Below, piece by piece: positions 32,279 through 42,176 of a DNA stretch of 64,000 nt (positions are counted from its first letter, which is position 1; each line of letters begins with the position of its first letter). The position numbers and the translations under genes are program-made. The stretch lies in contig JACRPQ010000007.1 of the NCBI GenBank assembly GCA_016223135.1, forward strand, positions 53,312-117,311, given 5' to 3'. The DNA is from Chloroflexota bacterium (GTDB lineage: Bacteria; Chloroflexota; Anaerolineae; Anaerolineales; Villigracilaceae). The notes below the pieces were generated by a model, which saw only the letters and a list, made by a program, of their open reading frames with translations, did no database searches and had not been told where the DNA came from.

Positions 32279-33469
32279 CTAATGGGCATGCCCATGCCCC
32301 TCTCCGCCTCCTTCTGGACCGAGAACCTGCTCCCACCGCCCCAGCGACTCCACCCTGAGAGCGAAGAAGATGGCGATGAGGGCGGCAAGCGGCACGGCGC
32401 TGATCAGCCCCAGTGACCCGACCAGCGTCCGTACGATTTCCTCGGCAATAAATTCAAAGTTGACCAAGTAGCCGAGGCGTCCCTGCCCCAGCGTGAACAT
32501 CAACAACATGGGGAGCGAAGCCCCCGCATACGCCAGCACGAGCGTGTTGACGGTTGCCGCCACATGATCCTGCCCGATGCGCATGGCGGAGCGAAACAGA
32601 GCGCCAGCCCCCAGCGACGGGTTGGCGTGATGCAGTTCGAACACCGCCGAAGCCTGCGTGGTGACGAGGTCATCCAGCACGCCCAGCGCGCCGATAATCA
32701 TACCGCCGAGCAGCAACCCACGCAGGTTGATTTGCGCATCCAGCATTTGCAGGAGGAACAGGGCGTTTTCGTCGCCGGAACCGTTCAATTTTGCAAAAGC
32801 CACAAAGACCGCCGCCAGCGCTCCTGTAATGAGCAGAACGAGAATCATGCTGATGACCGCCGCATGGGTTTTGAGGTTCCAGCCATAGGTGAGGTAGAGC
32901 GTCACGCCGAGGAGCAGGATCGAGCCGATGATGCTCACCTGCAGAGGGTCGCCGCCGGCAAGGATGCGGGGAATGATGTAGCCAATGATGACCGCCAGGC
33001 TGAACGCCATGCTTATGAGCGAGCGCAATCCCTTCCAGCGGCTGATGAGCAGGATGGCGGCGGCAAAGAGGGCAAGCAGCCACAACAACGGCGTGGTGCG
33101 GGTGAAATCCACAAAGTACACAGTCAACAACCCGTCGGGGCGTGCGCCGATGGCGACAAGGATGGTATCGCCCGGCTGAAGGTACACTGCATTGGAAAGC
33201 ACCTGCCGCCGGCCGTAATCCATTTCCATGACGATGCCGCGATACTCCCCCTCCAGCAATTCCACGCGCGCAACCTGATATTTCTGACGGAGTCCGCCCA
33301 GGTCAACTTCTCCCTCTTCGATGAGTTCAATGACGCGCGCCCGCACAGTCTCCGAACCGAAAGTCGGCATGACGACATCCGGCAAATCCAGCGGCTGAAA
33401 AAGATACAACGATATGCCTGCCACAAGGGCAGTCAGGACAATGAAACGAAGAATAAGAGGCGATTTCAT
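32279..33469 (-). CDS. YibE/F family membrane protein
   Basis: A 396-residue protein with an N-terminal membrane helix, a small extracytoplasmic domain (residues about 35-125, containing LQPGDTILV) and about seven further membrane helices. MIIGALGVLDDLVTTQASAVFEL is the most characteristic YibE/F stretch. The C-terminus is GGGEGHGHAH, a small His-rich metal-binding-like tail. Function of the family is unknown. It has no neighbour in the same operon that I can see: a terminator separates it from the upstream Wzc gene. Confidence 0.9.
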   Translation of the reverse strand: MKSPLILRFIVLTALVAGISLYLFQPLDLPDVVMPTFGSETVRARVIELIEEGEVDLGGLRQKYQVARVELLEGEYRGIVMEMDYGRRQVLSNAVYLQPGDTILVAIGARPDGLLTVYFVDFTRTTPLLWLLALFAAAILLISRWKGLRSLISMAFSLAVIIGYIIPRILAGGDPLQVSIIGSILLLGVTLYLTYGWNLKTHAAVISMILVLLITGALAAVFVAFAKLNGSGDENALFLLQMLDAQINLRGLLLGGMIIGALGVLDDLVTTQASAVFELHHANPSLGAGALFRSAMRIGQDHVAATVNTLVLAYAGASLPMLLMFTLGQGRLGYLVNFEFIAEEIVRTLVGSLGLISAVPLAALIAIFFALRVESLGRWEQVLGPEGGGEGHGHAH

Positions 33470-33496
33470 TCTTGGGAGTATACCCTGCCTGAAAAT

Positions 33497-33528
33497 AAAA
33501 AAGCAGGGCGCACAAAGATGCGCCCTGC
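33497..33528 (-). terminator. Terminator of the second polysaccharide block
   Basis: On the minus strand GCAGGGCGCA / TGCGCCCTGC, a perfect 10-bp stem with a 6-base loop, followed by a T run (complement of AAAATAAAAAA). Confidence 0.92.
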
Positions 33529-33550
33529 AGATGATGAAAGCAAACCCGGG

Positions 33551-35317
33551 TCAGGCTTTGCCTTTCCTGCCGTTTTTGCCGTTTTTTCTGATTTTGCGCA
33601 GGCGTTCGATCACGGTTCGAGGCTGGGTTTTGATGGCGGTAATGGCAGATTCGATGCCTTCAGCCACTTCGGGCGGCACGTCTCCATGTTCAAAGAAAGA
33701 CACCAATTTTTCCGAACGCGACCCCGCAGCCGGCTCTTCCTTTTCTTTCTTTGAGACATAATCGCCATAGTATTTTGGGGAATACAGCGAGCGATACTGA
33801 TAATCATAGTAACTGCTGGCGCTCCGTTCAGAAATCTTGTTGAACACAATGCCCAGCAGATGCGCATTGGAACGATCCAACTGTTCCTTGATGGTACGCG
33901 CTTGTTCCTCAGAGGTTTTGCCGGGTTCCATCACGAGAATGACGCCATCCACCCGCGAGGCAAGGTTATAAGAATCGGCGATAATCAAAGGCGGGGCATC
34001 CACAATGACAATTTCGAATTTTTCCCGCAAATCGCTCAAAATGGAACCGATGCGTTTGGAGCCGACCACCTCGGTGATATTTTGGGGAATGTTGCCCGCC
34101 GTAATCACTTTCATGTTGCTGCCATACCAGTTGCGGATGACTTCATCAAAATCGGCTCTGTTGCGAATCAAATCAGAGAGACCGGGTTCCTTCGCCATGT
34201 CGAGCGCTTTGTGGATGGCGGGACGCCGCAGGTCGGCATCCACCAGCACCACCTCCTGCTCGCCCTGCGCAATGGACAATGCCAGGTTGGCGGCGACGGT
34301 GGTCTTTCCATTGCCCTGACTGGGACTGGTGACAAGAATTGTCCTTACGGGACGGCTGATTTGGAAGAACTCGATGTTCGAACGCAGCAGGCGGAAATTT
34401 TCCGCCAGAATCGAAGCAGGGTTCTTGGCAACGTACGTGGCGTTGTTTTCCTTGTCCATGAGCTCAGTGATGTAGCCGATCACCGGCAGCCCAAAAATCC
34501 GCTCGACATCGGAGGTCGTTTTGATGGTGCGGTCGAGAAAATCGAGCAGGTATGCCGCGCCGGCGCCCAGGCTGAACCCCACCAAACCAGCCAAGCCGAT
34601 GATGAGGAACTTATTCGTCCCCACCGAGCGCGTGGGCAGGTTGGCAGGCTCCACCACAGAGAGAATATTGAGCGCCCCTTCCTGCGAGTTGGCAAGGAAA
34701 CTGGCGTAACTTTCCCGCAGTTTGTTGAGCTTTTCGGTCTGGTCCTTGATCTGGCTTTCGATGTTGGCAATCTGGCTGGCGCTGTTCAAGCCAATCAGAC
34801 TCGTCTGCAATTCCTCGATCTGCCGTTCGGTCTCCTGAATTTGAGTCTGAAGGCTGGACAACTGCTGGCGGATGAATTCCTGGCGGATGCCGGTTTCGGT
34901 ATCGCCAATGGCAGGGCTTTGCTTGATTAATTGCCGGGCAAGCTCATCAGCAATCAATTGCGCGCGTTTGGGGTTGGTATCGGTGACCGAAATTTCCACC
35001 ATCTGCGTATTTGGCACCGCGCGCGATTGATACTGCGGCAGCCAGTCAATGCCCAGCGCTTCCATCGTCGCCTGCTGAATCGGTTCGCGCTTCGCCATAT
35101 CGGCATAGATTTGAGCAAGCTGCTGGGCAATGTAAATTTGACCGGCATCGGGGTTGGGATTTAGGATGGTCGTACCGATAACCAGCGTCGTCCGGGATAC
35201 GTACACTTCCGGCTGAAACATGGCGGATACGCCGCTGGCAACCACTGCCAGCATGGTCACAACGACCACAAGCCGCCACCAGCGCATGAGAGGTCTGAGA
35301 TAAGCTGTAATTTCCAT
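33551..35317 (-). CDS. Wzc-type polysaccharide co-polymerase/tyrosine kinase (copy 2)
   Basis: A 588-residue fused Wzz-BY-kinase. The N-terminal membrane helix (LVVVVTMLAVVASGVSAMF) starts the Wzz domain. A coiled coil (residues about 160-230) and a second helix (LIIGLAGLVGFSLGAGAAYLL) follow, then the kinase with Walker A SPSQGNGKTTVAANLA, Walker A' VVLVDADLRRP and Walker B IVIVDAPPLI. The C-terminal cluster SYYDYQYRSLYSPKYYGDY is the autophosphorylation tail. ATG 35317 is preferred to the upstream reading since the Wzz domain starts there. It is downstream of GT117 and has its own 52-base gap. Confidence 0.93.
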   Translation of the reverse strand: MEITAYLRPLMRWWRLVVVVTMLAVVASGVSAMFQPEVYVSRTTLVIGTTILNPNPDAGQIYIAQQLAQIYADMAKREPIQQATMEALGIDWLPQYQSRAVPNTQMVEISVTDTNPKRAQLIADELARQLIKQSPAIGDTETGIRQEFIRQQLSSLQTQIQETERQIEELQTSLIGLNSASQIANIESQIKDQTEKLNKLRESYASFLANSQEGALNILSVVEPANLPTRSVGTNKFLIIGLAGLVGFSLGAGAAYLLDFLDRTIKTTSDVERIFGLPVIGYITELMDKENNATYVAKNPASILAENFRLLRSNIEFFQISRPVRTILVTSPSQGNGKTTVAANLALSIAQGEQEVVLVDADLRRPAIHKALDMAKEPGLSDLIRNRADFDEVIRNWYGSNMKVITAGNIPQNITEVVGSKRIGSILSDLREKFEIVIVDAPPLIIADSYNLASRVDGVILVMEPGKTSEEQARTIKEQLDRSNAHLLGIVFNKISERSASSYYDYQYRSLYSPKYYGDYVSKKEKEEPAAGSRSEKLVSFFEHGDVPPEVAEGIESAITAIKTQPRTVIERLRKIRKNGKNGRKGKA

Positions 35318-35456
35318 AGTCGGGGTTTTAATCCATAAAAAACAAAATAACGAACCGTAAAAACTATACCACAATCGGCGCTGTAAGCATACAGCATTAC
35401 TCACTCATGACGGAATTTATATAAATTTGTTACCCTCGAATTGTCAGACAATATCT

Positions 35457-36899
35457 TCACGGCGCGCCGCACTTGATTTCCGCGCGCTCCTCATAGCGGA
35501 CGTAACAGAGCGGGCGCGCGGGATTGGCGGCGGCGAGTGTTTGTGTCCACGGCAGAGGGGAAGGAATTGCCAAAGCAGGATAGGCGGCATGGAGCGTTTC
35601 CACATACCAATCGAAATGCAACAACTCCTCGGCAATGACCGCCACATCGGGACGCTGACGGAGGGCAAAATGAAAATACCAGAGCGCAAAGACTGCGCGA
35701 TCGCCTCTGACGAAAATCAACGCCTCTTTCGGGACCTCGGACAGGACCTGCCTCCCAAACCTTTCCGCCCGCCGATCCTGGGACGCATCCACCTGCCCCG
35801 CGTGGCTCAAGCCGTAAAACAGGAAAAATCCCGCCAGCAACATTGCCAATCCCCATTTCAGCGCATGTGAATTGAACAGATTCAGGAGATGTCCTGCCGC
35901 CAGCCCTGCCCAAATGGAAAACACCATGCAAACGGGGAGCAGGTACAAATATGAATCATTCGATGAGTACGTCAGCGCAAACAGGCTGTATGCCGCGCCA
36001 ATCCATAGGGTGGAAAAATACAACCGCGAGGGCTGGAACCATACAATCAATCCTGTCACCGCCAACACCATCCCCAGCCAGCCAAACTGTTCGAGCATCA
36101 AGGCTGTCCAAGCGCGAAGGCGTTCACTCAAGGCGAGCAGGGGAGATTGCAGGTAATAACTTCGATACAAACTTCCCGAAACCAGCCACCAGAACCGTTC
36201 GAGCGTGCGCGGGTTGCCCCAGTTGACGGGAGGGCTGGCTTGCGCCCGCAGGGGAAGGGTCAGGTAGAGAGAAATGCCCATTGCAAACCAGATCAGTTTT
36301 CGGGTCAGAGCAGAGGCGAATGGCTTCGGGTGGGGAAAATCCAAAAACAGCAAAGGGAGCAGGAGAAACGTCGTGATGTGGTTTCCCATTGCCAAGCCGA
36401 GGATGAACGCTCGCATGAAGTCAGGGAGCGGGTTGGGAAAGAGGTAAAGATAAAGAATCAGGGCTGTCAAAAAGGCTTGCAGTGCATAGACTTCGGTGAT
36501 AACTGCCTGCGACCAGAACAGCGGCGTCAGCCCGAAGGCGAGGCTGGCGAGCAGGGCGGCGAACCAGGCATGTTTGAGGCTCTGCTCGTTGAGGGCGCGA
36601 TTGACGATGTGGTAAACGAGCAGTGCAGAGAGCGCCGCAAAGACGGCAGACATGAGGTTGGTGCGGTAGGCAAGCGAGCCGACGGGAATGGTTTGAAAGA
36701 GGCGCGCCAAAATCAGGTAGAGCGGGTAACCTGTAGGATGGGGAACGCCGCCGGTATAGGCGGCTGTGATGAGGTCGCCGCCGTCGCTCCCGTCGTTTGC
36801 CCAGGTAAGCCCCGGCGCGATTGTGCTGAGGTAGATGACCAGGAGAAACGCCGGCAGAAGGAGGGATGGAAGGTGACGCGAGAGAAGTTTTGCGGACAT
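35457..36899 (-). CDS. DUF2723 (GT117-type) membrane glycosyltransferase
   Basis: A 480-residue polytopic protein with about 11-12 hydrophobic helices. TWANDGSDGGDLITAAYTGG in the first loop is the DUF2723 hallmark, with the Asp cluster that resembles GT-C catalytic acids, and PHPTGYPLY follows. A soluble C-terminal part (residues about 400-480) contains FVRGDRAVFALWYFHFAL. The family is predicted to transfer sugars from polyprenyl phosphates to surface proteins or glycans. ATG 36899 is used because a terminator occupies 36905-36945 just upstream. Confidence 0.85.
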   Translation of the reverse strand: MSAKLLSRHLPSLLLPAFLLVIYLSTIAPGLTWANDGSDGGDLITAAYTGGVPHPTGYPLYLILARLFQTIPVGSLAYRTNLMSAVFAALSALLVYHIVNRALNEQSLKHAWFAALLASLAFGLTPLFWSQAVITEVYALQAFLTALILYLYLFPNPLPDFMRAFILGLAMGNHITTFLLLPLLFLDFPHPKPFASALTRKLIWFAMGISLYLTLPLRAQASPPVNWGNPRTLERFWWLVSGSLYRSYYLQSPLLALSERLRAWTALMLEQFGWLGMVLAVTGLIVWFQPSRLYFSTLWIGAAYSLFALTYSSNDSYLYLLPVCMVFSIWAGLAAGHLLNLFNSHALKWGLAMLLAGFFLFYGLSHAGQVDASQDRRAERFGRQVLSEVPKEALIFVRGDRAVFALWYFHFALRQRPDVAVIAEELLHFDWYVETLHAAYPALAIPSPLPWTQTLAAANPARPLCYVRYEERAEIKCGAP

Positions 36900-36903
36900 G
36901 CTT

Positions 36904-36945
36904 GTGAAAAATGACGGGGAAGAGGGCTGCCTCTTCCCCGTCATT
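36904..36945 (-). terminator. Terminator between the small secreted protein and GT117 genes
   Basis: A 16-bp perfect stem AATGACGGGGAAGAGG / CCTCTTCCCCGTCATT with a 4-base loop; on the minus strand TTTTT follows. Confidence 0.9.
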
Positions 36946-36963
36946 GTGCGCTATGGGAGGGGG

Positions 36964-37572
36964 TTATTTGCCAACCAAGGCATAGACTCCGGAAACTTGG
37001 GTGAAAGCGCAGGCGGTCTTTTTCTCTGTGTCAATTCTGGTTTCGAGAGGGTCCCAAGTGAGGGGCGGACGGGTTCGTTTTTTGAAGCGCATGCCGTAGA
37101 AGTCGAAAAAGTAGAATTGCCCTTGTTTTTCCGGCGGGAGGGCGTAGCAGGCTTCGACGTTTCCGTCAGCAGGCGGGATTTCATAGGTCAGGCGTCCGGC
37201 GTAGTAAACGCGCAGGAAAAGCAGATGCGCGAGGGGCTTGCCGGCGTCTTCGGGGAGGCGGCGGATTTGAAAGTGGGGATTCCAGAGGACGGCTTCTACA
37301 CAGTAGCCGCTTTTCAGGTCTTTGATTTCCAACGTCACCACACCGCCGATGGAGTAGAGTCCGTCTTTGCAAATGGCGAGGAACGGCGGAGGCGGTTTGA
37401 CCGAACCGGGTCCGGGTTTGCCCGGCGCTGGAGCAAAGCCCGTTTGATTCAGGGGCGCGCTCAAGGCGTGAGCGCCGCCTTGAACCGCCCAGACTGTTTC
37501 ACCGCCGGCGAGGATGAAGATTGTCAGGATGACGGTCACGGTCAGGAAAATGCGCAGCGGGTGATGTTTCAT
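36964..37572 (-). CDS. Secreted protein of unknown function in the polysaccharide locus
   Basis: A 202-residue protein from ATG 37572, preceded by AAAGGAAGGCAGG. Residues about 8-30 form a signal peptide (IFLTVTVILTIFILAGGETV). A Pro/Gly-rich stretch (PAPGKPGPGSVKPPPP) leads to a compact domain with Cys in ICKDG, YCVEA and CYAL, and the tail ACAFTQVSGVYALVGK, reminiscent of a short C-terminal beta-strand. No family is recognised; position suggests a role in surface polysaccharide display. Confidence 0.75.
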   Translation of the reverse strand: MKHHPLRIFLTVTVILTIFILAGGETVWAVQGGAHALSAPLNQTGFAPAPGKPGPGSVKPPPPFLAICKDGLYSIGGVVTLEIKDLKSGYCVEAVLWNPHFQIRRLPEDAGKPLAHLLFLRVYYAGRLTYEIPPADGNVEACYALPPEKQGQFYFFDFYGMRFKKRTRPPLTWDPLETRIDTEKKTACAFTQVSGVYALVGK

Positions 37573-37644
37573 AATAACCTGCCTTCCTTTTCTGGCATTA
37601 CCGCCCGGCGTAATACGCAGGGAGGTAATGCCGTTTGTTTTCAT

Positions 37645-39636
37645 TTACGGGACGTGGAAAGTCACTTCCAGATACACGTCGGTGCGGAGGTTGGTTTCGA
37701 CAAGCAGTGTGCTGCCCTGAAGGTTCGCGGGCAGATTGGTTTTTGTCAGCGTGGAACCGCGCGGCAAATGCACGCGGATGGTGAGAGGGTGCGCAAGGGT
37801 GCCAGCCTGCTTTTGTACTTTCAGGCGATAAGTGAAATTGCCGCTCGCATCTTGAGAAACGACCGAGGCGGGCAATGAAAACTCGAAGCCGGTCTCCAGC
37901 GACTGTCCCCCGGGGACGACGAGCAGGACGCCATAGCCTTGTATGCCATCCATCGGTTCATCCAGAACGTCCACACGCGGCGGCACAGTTCTTTCCGTCA
38001 GTATCCATTCGGCGGGAATCTCGTGCGGGCTGGCTTCCAGTAACTCACCGCCCGCCTGTTTGTACACGCGCAGGTAGGACCAGTAGCAGCGCTGCATGGG
38101 GTACCAATCAACCCCTTCGCCCGGTTTGTAATCCCAATGCATACAGGGAACGGCGCTGTCGGCGCGATTGCGATGCGTGAGGGTCAAAACGCTTGTTGGC
38201 GCAGAAAGGTCAGCCAAATCCACTTCATAGGATAAACGGACATCCACCAGCGCGTTGGTTTTGTTGAAGCCGATGTTGGTATCAGTGGTCATCAGAAAGT
38301 CGCCGGGCGGGGGGCGGAGGGTATTATCCCAATTGCGTTCAGCCAGCAGGGACATGGCGGCAGGGTCGTGAAAATACATCAGCAGATGGCGTTCGTTCAG
38401 CGCTCTGGTCAGCGCAGCGGCAAGCCCGCGCCAGTCTGTGTTTGCGCCGCTCATCAGTTCCCGCAAAAGGGCGCCGGCAATGTCTTCGATGAAATGCTTG
38501 CGATACCAATCGGCGGGAGCAGGTTCATTGGGCGGGGGCGCTTTGGCGGAGCGCATGTATTCGATCACGTTGGCGCTGGTCAGCGGATAGGGCGCGCCTT
38601 CCACGTTCAAGGGTCCCAGGGCACTCAACAAAATGACAAGAAATTGCTGGTCGAAGGCAATGACGCCATCCAAAGAGTCGGGACGGACAAAGGAGTACAG
38701 GTATTCCGCCCAGCGCGCGCTGGTGGGAAAGTCGGGAAACCAGTTCGAGTCGCGCAGGATGAGGACAGGGGCGTTCATGTATTCCTGCATTTGCCAGGGG
38801 GCGGCAGGGTAGGGTTTTGTCCAGTCTTCGAAGTTGTCGTCCACGCCTTCGAACTCAAGGCTGGTGATTTTTCCATCCTTCATCACCAGCCTGCCGATGG
38901 TGGTGATGAAGCCGCCGGTAGGACGAAGTTCGTCTTCGTTTTGGACGAGGAGGAGGTAGGTTTTCGCTCCGTTTCCGTCGGCGCCCAAAATGGCGGGCAA
39001 GGTTTCTGCCGCGGTGAGACCGTCATCCATCCAGGCAAGCAGCGGATCGAGGCTGGTTATCATCTCGTTCAGGCGGGGGGATAACGCCTCGGCGGCGATT
39101 TGACGGCGCGCCTCGAGAGCGAGGTCAAATTCGGCGCGGGCGTCTTTCAGGTAAGGTTGGGCGTTGACAAGCTGGGTTGTCAGGTCGGCGGGGGTGAGGG
39201 AAGAGGCAGAGGGGTTGACCGCGTTCAGGAGGGGCGAACCAGCCTCGAGCGTAAGGAGGGAGGCGTTCGTCAGCCGGTTTGCCAGTTCGAGCAGGCGGGG
39301 GGCGTTCTCCAAGTCGCCGCCATAGCGGGGTATCCATCCCAGTTTGGGGGCAAGCCATAACAGCGGCTGCGCCTCCTGCGTGAAGGCTTGAAGTGAATCC
39401 TGCAATTCGGTCACAGAGGCAGTGAGGGCAGGCAGGGCGGTGAGGGCAGCGGGGTTTTGAAGCGCTGCCCGCAGGGCGTTCACACTGCGATAGACTGCCA
39501 TACCTTTTTGGTAGAGTCGCCAGCCTTTGACGCCTGCGCCAGCCAACAGGAGAACGAGCAGGAGCGCCAAAGACCAGCGCAGGATGCGCCGAAGGCTTGG
39601 ACGGATTTTGCCGAAGAGGGCAGTGAAGTTTGTCAT
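37645..39636 (-). CDS. DUF4012 domain membrane protein
   Basis: A 663-residue protein with one N-terminal membrane helix (residues about 18-36) and a large outside domain. DUF4012 marks are NEDELRPTGGFITTIG, the DDNFEDWTKPYPAAPWQMQEYM and LRDSNWFPDFPTSARWAEYL regions. It ends in a beta-rich C-terminal domain (residues about 500-660). Such proteins occur beside capsule kinases in Actinobacteria and Chloroflexota, function unknown. The start at ATG 39636 follows the LMW phosphatase stop by 19 bases. Confidence 0.88.
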   Translation of the reverse strand: MTNFTALFGKIRPSLRRILRWSLALLLVLLLAGAGVKGWRLYQKGMAVYRSVNALRAALQNPAALTALPALTASVTELQDSLQAFTQEAQPLLWLAPKLGWIPRYGGDLENAPRLLELANRLTNASLLTLEAGSPLLNAVNPSASSLTPADLTTQLVNAQPYLKDARAEFDLALEARRQIAAEALSPRLNEMITSLDPLLAWMDDGLTAAETLPAILGADGNGAKTYLLLVQNEDELRPTGGFITTIGRLVMKDGKITSLEFEGVDDNFEDWTKPYPAAPWQMQEYMNAPVLILRDSNWFPDFPTSARWAEYLYSFVRPDSLDGVIAFDQQFLVILLSALGPLNVEGAPYPLTSANVIEYMRSAKAPPPNEPAPADWYRKHFIEDIAGALLRELMSGANTDWRGLAAALTRALNERHLLMYFHDPAAMSLLAERNWDNTLRPPPGDFLMTTDTNIGFNKTNALVDVRLSYEVDLADLSAPTSVLTLTHRNRADSAVPCMHWDYKPGEGVDWYPMQRCYWSYLRVYKQAGGELLEASPHEIPAEWILTERTVPPRVDVLDEPMDGIQGYGVLLVVPGGQSLETGFEFSLPASVVSQDASGNFTYRLKVQKQAGTLAHPLTIRVHLPRGSTLTKTNLPANLQGSTLLVETNLRTDVYLEVTFHVP

Positions 39637-39655
39637 GATGGATGGGTTCGATGGG

Positions 39656-40141
39656 TCAACGGTGGAACTGCGCCGCCAGACTGCAAATGTTCGAGAATCC
39701 CTTTTGGATGAGGTCGTGGAGCATGGCTGTGATTTCCTGCATGGCGTCGAGGGAATAGACGGCGTCGGGAATATCGTAATTGCGTCCTTCCGCCGCCCAG
39801 GAGAGGAGATGGATCCGTTCACTGATGAGGGGAAATTCGGTTTGAAGCGCCTCGCGCTGCCCCGCTTCCATGACGAGGATGAGGTTCTGGTCGGTGAGGA
39901 GCGGCGCTGTCACGCTTTTGGAGCGGTGGCGGGTCAGGTCGAGGTCATATTGACGGGCGAGGAGGGATGTTTCGGGAAGCGCCGGCAAGCCGGGAGCCGC
40001 CCACGTGCCGGCGCTATCCACTTTCCATTGATGAACGGCGAAAGAGGTTTGTTCGAGTTCCTTGCGGAAAAAGGCGGCTGCCAGCGGGGAACGAAAACGG
40101 TTGGCAGTGCAAACAAATAACACAGATGGCATGGCTGTCAT
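39656..40141 (-). CDS. Low-molecular-weight protein tyrosine phosphatase (Wzb-like)
   Basis: A 161-residue LMW-PTP. The P-loop is VLFVCTANRFRSPLA with Cys11 and the invariant Arg (CX5R), and PDAVYSL near the C-terminus gives the general acid Asp. It would dephosphorylate the tyrosine tail of the adjacent Wzc kinases, as Wzb does. The canonical Asn-x-Cys/x-Arg-Ser version is CxxNxxRSP; here the residue before Arg is Phe. It lies between the two halves of the kinase block. Confidence 0.92.
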   Translation of the reverse strand: MTAMPSVLFVCTANRFRSPLAAAFFRKELEQTSFAVHQWKVDSAGTWAAPGLPALPETSLLARQYDLDLTRHRSKSVTAPLLTDQNLILVMEAGQREALQTEFPLISERIHLLSWAAEGRNYDIPDAVYSLDAMQEITAMLHDLIQKGFSNICSLAAQFHR

Positions 40142-40182
40142 TTTGAATCACCCCGCCGCCAGCGGCACGGGGAGGGGCTGTC

Positions 40183-42012
40183 TCAACCGTTGGAGGAGTC
40201 GGCGGATGTGGTTTCCTCCAGTTCAACAGCGGCGCTGGAGAAGTATCCCTTGTTGTCGTTATAGGGGGAGTAATATTTGTACCCACCGTAGTAGTAACTG
40301 CGGTTGCGGGGGATGCGGTTCATGACGACGCCGACCACTCTGGCACCGGCGCGGCGGTATAGTTCCATGGAGGCGCGCGCGGCTTCGGCGCTGGTTTTGC
40401 CGGGTTTGATTACAAGCAGGACGGCATCCACTTTTGCCGCCAGCACCTGCGCATCCGCTACGAGGGAGGGGGGCGTGTCAATGATGACCATTTCCGCCAC
40501 AGAGCGCAGTTCTTCCAAAATCCACGTCATGCGGTCGGAGCCAAGCAGTTCGGCGGGATTGGGCGGAATGGGGCCCGTGGTCACAACGGTCAGTTTGGGC
40601 AGGTCCACGCGGCTGCGGAATACCTTTGCAATTTCGGATTGTTCCCTGAACAAGTTGCTCAAGCCGTCCACGTTGGGCAGTCCCATGTAGCGATGGACGT
40701 TGGGATGGCGCAAGTCAGCATCCACCAAGATAACGCTGCGCTTTGCCTGACTGAAAATCGCCGCGAGATTCACCGCCACCGTCGTTTTGCCTTCGTAGGG
40801 TTCGGGGCTGGTGACGATGAGGGTGTGAATCGGTTTGTGGACGGCGGCATACTCGAGGTTGGTGCGAAGCGAACGGAAGGCTTCGGAAACGGGAGAACGC
40901 GGCTGGCGCGTCACATACACTTCTTCGCCCTTGCCTTTGTATTGCATCTCGGCAATGAACCCCAGCACCGGGACGCCCAGCAGGCGCTCCACCTCGTCGG
41001 CGGTCTTCAAGGTGTCATCCAGGTATTCAACGAGGAAAACGATTCCCACCGCCAGCATCAACCCAATGACCGCCGCAAGGACGGTGTTGACAGCCACGCG
41101 CGGGCGGATGGGCTCTTCTGGCACGGCGGCGGGTTCGATTTGAACAATATTGGGGGTGTTTTGCAGGCGGGCAAGCCGTATGGTTTCGAGGCTGTTCAAC
41201 AGACTGAGGTAAATCTGCTGATATAACTCCAGCGTGGATTGCAATTGCATGAGCTGGGGGTCGTTGCTGCTCTCATTAACCGGTTTGCCAAAGACCACCA
41301 GATTGGAATAGATATCCTGATACACGTTCAGCAGGGGTTTGATTTGGTCGAGGCGGGCTTGTTTTTCGGCAATGAGAATCTTGTTTTGGGTAACATAGGG
41401 CGGCAGGGCGGCAATTTCCTGTTCGAGCTTTAGAACCTCCTCCTGCAGAGGTTTGATCTGCGCCTCCAGTTGGGCGATTTGATCCTGCAAATTCTGGCTG
41501 GAGATTTGGTTAATGACGGTCTGCAAGCCGGAGATTTGAGTCTCCATTTGCCGAATCTGTTCGCGCAGACTTTCCTCGGCGGAGTTGAAGCGTCCCGCCT
41601 GGAAGGCGTCGTTTTGCTCGATGAGTTTGACGACCAGCACGTTTGCAATCTGGGCGGCGCGAGCGGGGTCTTCGTCTTCCACAATCAATTGAATGACCTG
41701 CGTGTCGCGGATTTGCTGGGCGATGATTTGCTCACGCTCGATGGTATAGCCCAGTTCCGCCGATGCCGCATCCAACACCGGCTGGGTGGTGACCAGCTGC
41801 ACATAGGTCTGTGTAAGCTGCTGTCCGCTCAGGTAGGTGTAATCGGAGACACTCTCCTGCGGCGGACGCATGACCATGATGCGCGTGGACGCTTGATAGA
41901 CCGGCGTCTGGTAACTGCTGAACACATAGCCCGCCGTTCCTCCCAGCCCAAGTCCCAAAATCAGCAGCCATGCCCAATGTTTGATGATTCGAAAATATTC
42001 CTTCAGTTCCAT
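40183..42012 (-). CDS. Wzc-type polysaccharide co-polymerase/tyrosine kinase (copy 1)
   Basis: A 609-residue fused Wzz-BY-kinase preceded by TTAGGAGTTTTGG. N-terminal helix LLILGLGLGGTAGYVFSSY, a long coiled coil (residues about 145-250) and a second helix (VLAAVIGLMLAVGIVFLVEYL) form the Wzz part. The kinase has SPEPYEGKTTVAVNLA (Walker A), VILVDADLRHP (A') and MVIIDTPPSL (B). The tail has SYYYGGYKYYSPYNDN. It is the first gene of the second block; the LMW phosphatase follows 41 bases later. Confidence 0.94.
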   Translation of the reverse strand: MELKEYFRIIKHWAWLLILGLGLGGTAGYVFSSYQTPVYQASTRIMVMRPPQESVSDYTYLSGQQLTQTYVQLVTTQPVLDAASAELGYTIEREQIIAQQIRDTQVIQLIVEDEDPARAAQIANVLVVKLIEQNDAFQAGRFNSAEESLREQIRQMETQISGLQTVINQISSQNLQDQIAQLEAQIKPLQEEVLKLEQEIAALPPYVTQNKILIAEKQARLDQIKPLLNVYQDIYSNLVVFGKPVNESSNDPQLMQLQSTLELYQQIYLSLLNSLETIRLARLQNTPNIVQIEPAAVPEEPIRPRVAVNTVLAAVIGLMLAVGIVFLVEYLDDTLKTADEVERLLGVPVLGFIAEMQYKGKGEEVYVTRQPRSPVSEAFRSLRTNLEYAAVHKPIHTLIVTSPEPYEGKTTVAVNLAAIFSQAKRSVILVDADLRHPNVHRYMGLPNVDGLSNLFREQSEIAKVFRSRVDLPKLTVVTTGPIPPNPAELLGSDRMTWILEELRSVAEMVIIDTPPSLVADAQVLAAKVDAVLLVIKPGKTSAEAARASMELYRRAGARVVGVVMNRIPRNRSYYYGGYKYYSPYNDNKGYFSSAAVELEETTSADSSNG

Positions 42013-42176
42013 CCAAAACTCCTAAAGCGCGGAGTTGGGCGCCTCATGCCGCCAATGAACGCCGCCTTTGAGATATTGTACACGTTCTTTACTTTATTGC
42101 CGTGAGTTATCCTGCAACACAGCCATGCTGCCAACAACTCTTGATGCATACAAACCAATTGGTCATGTTGCGGCGC

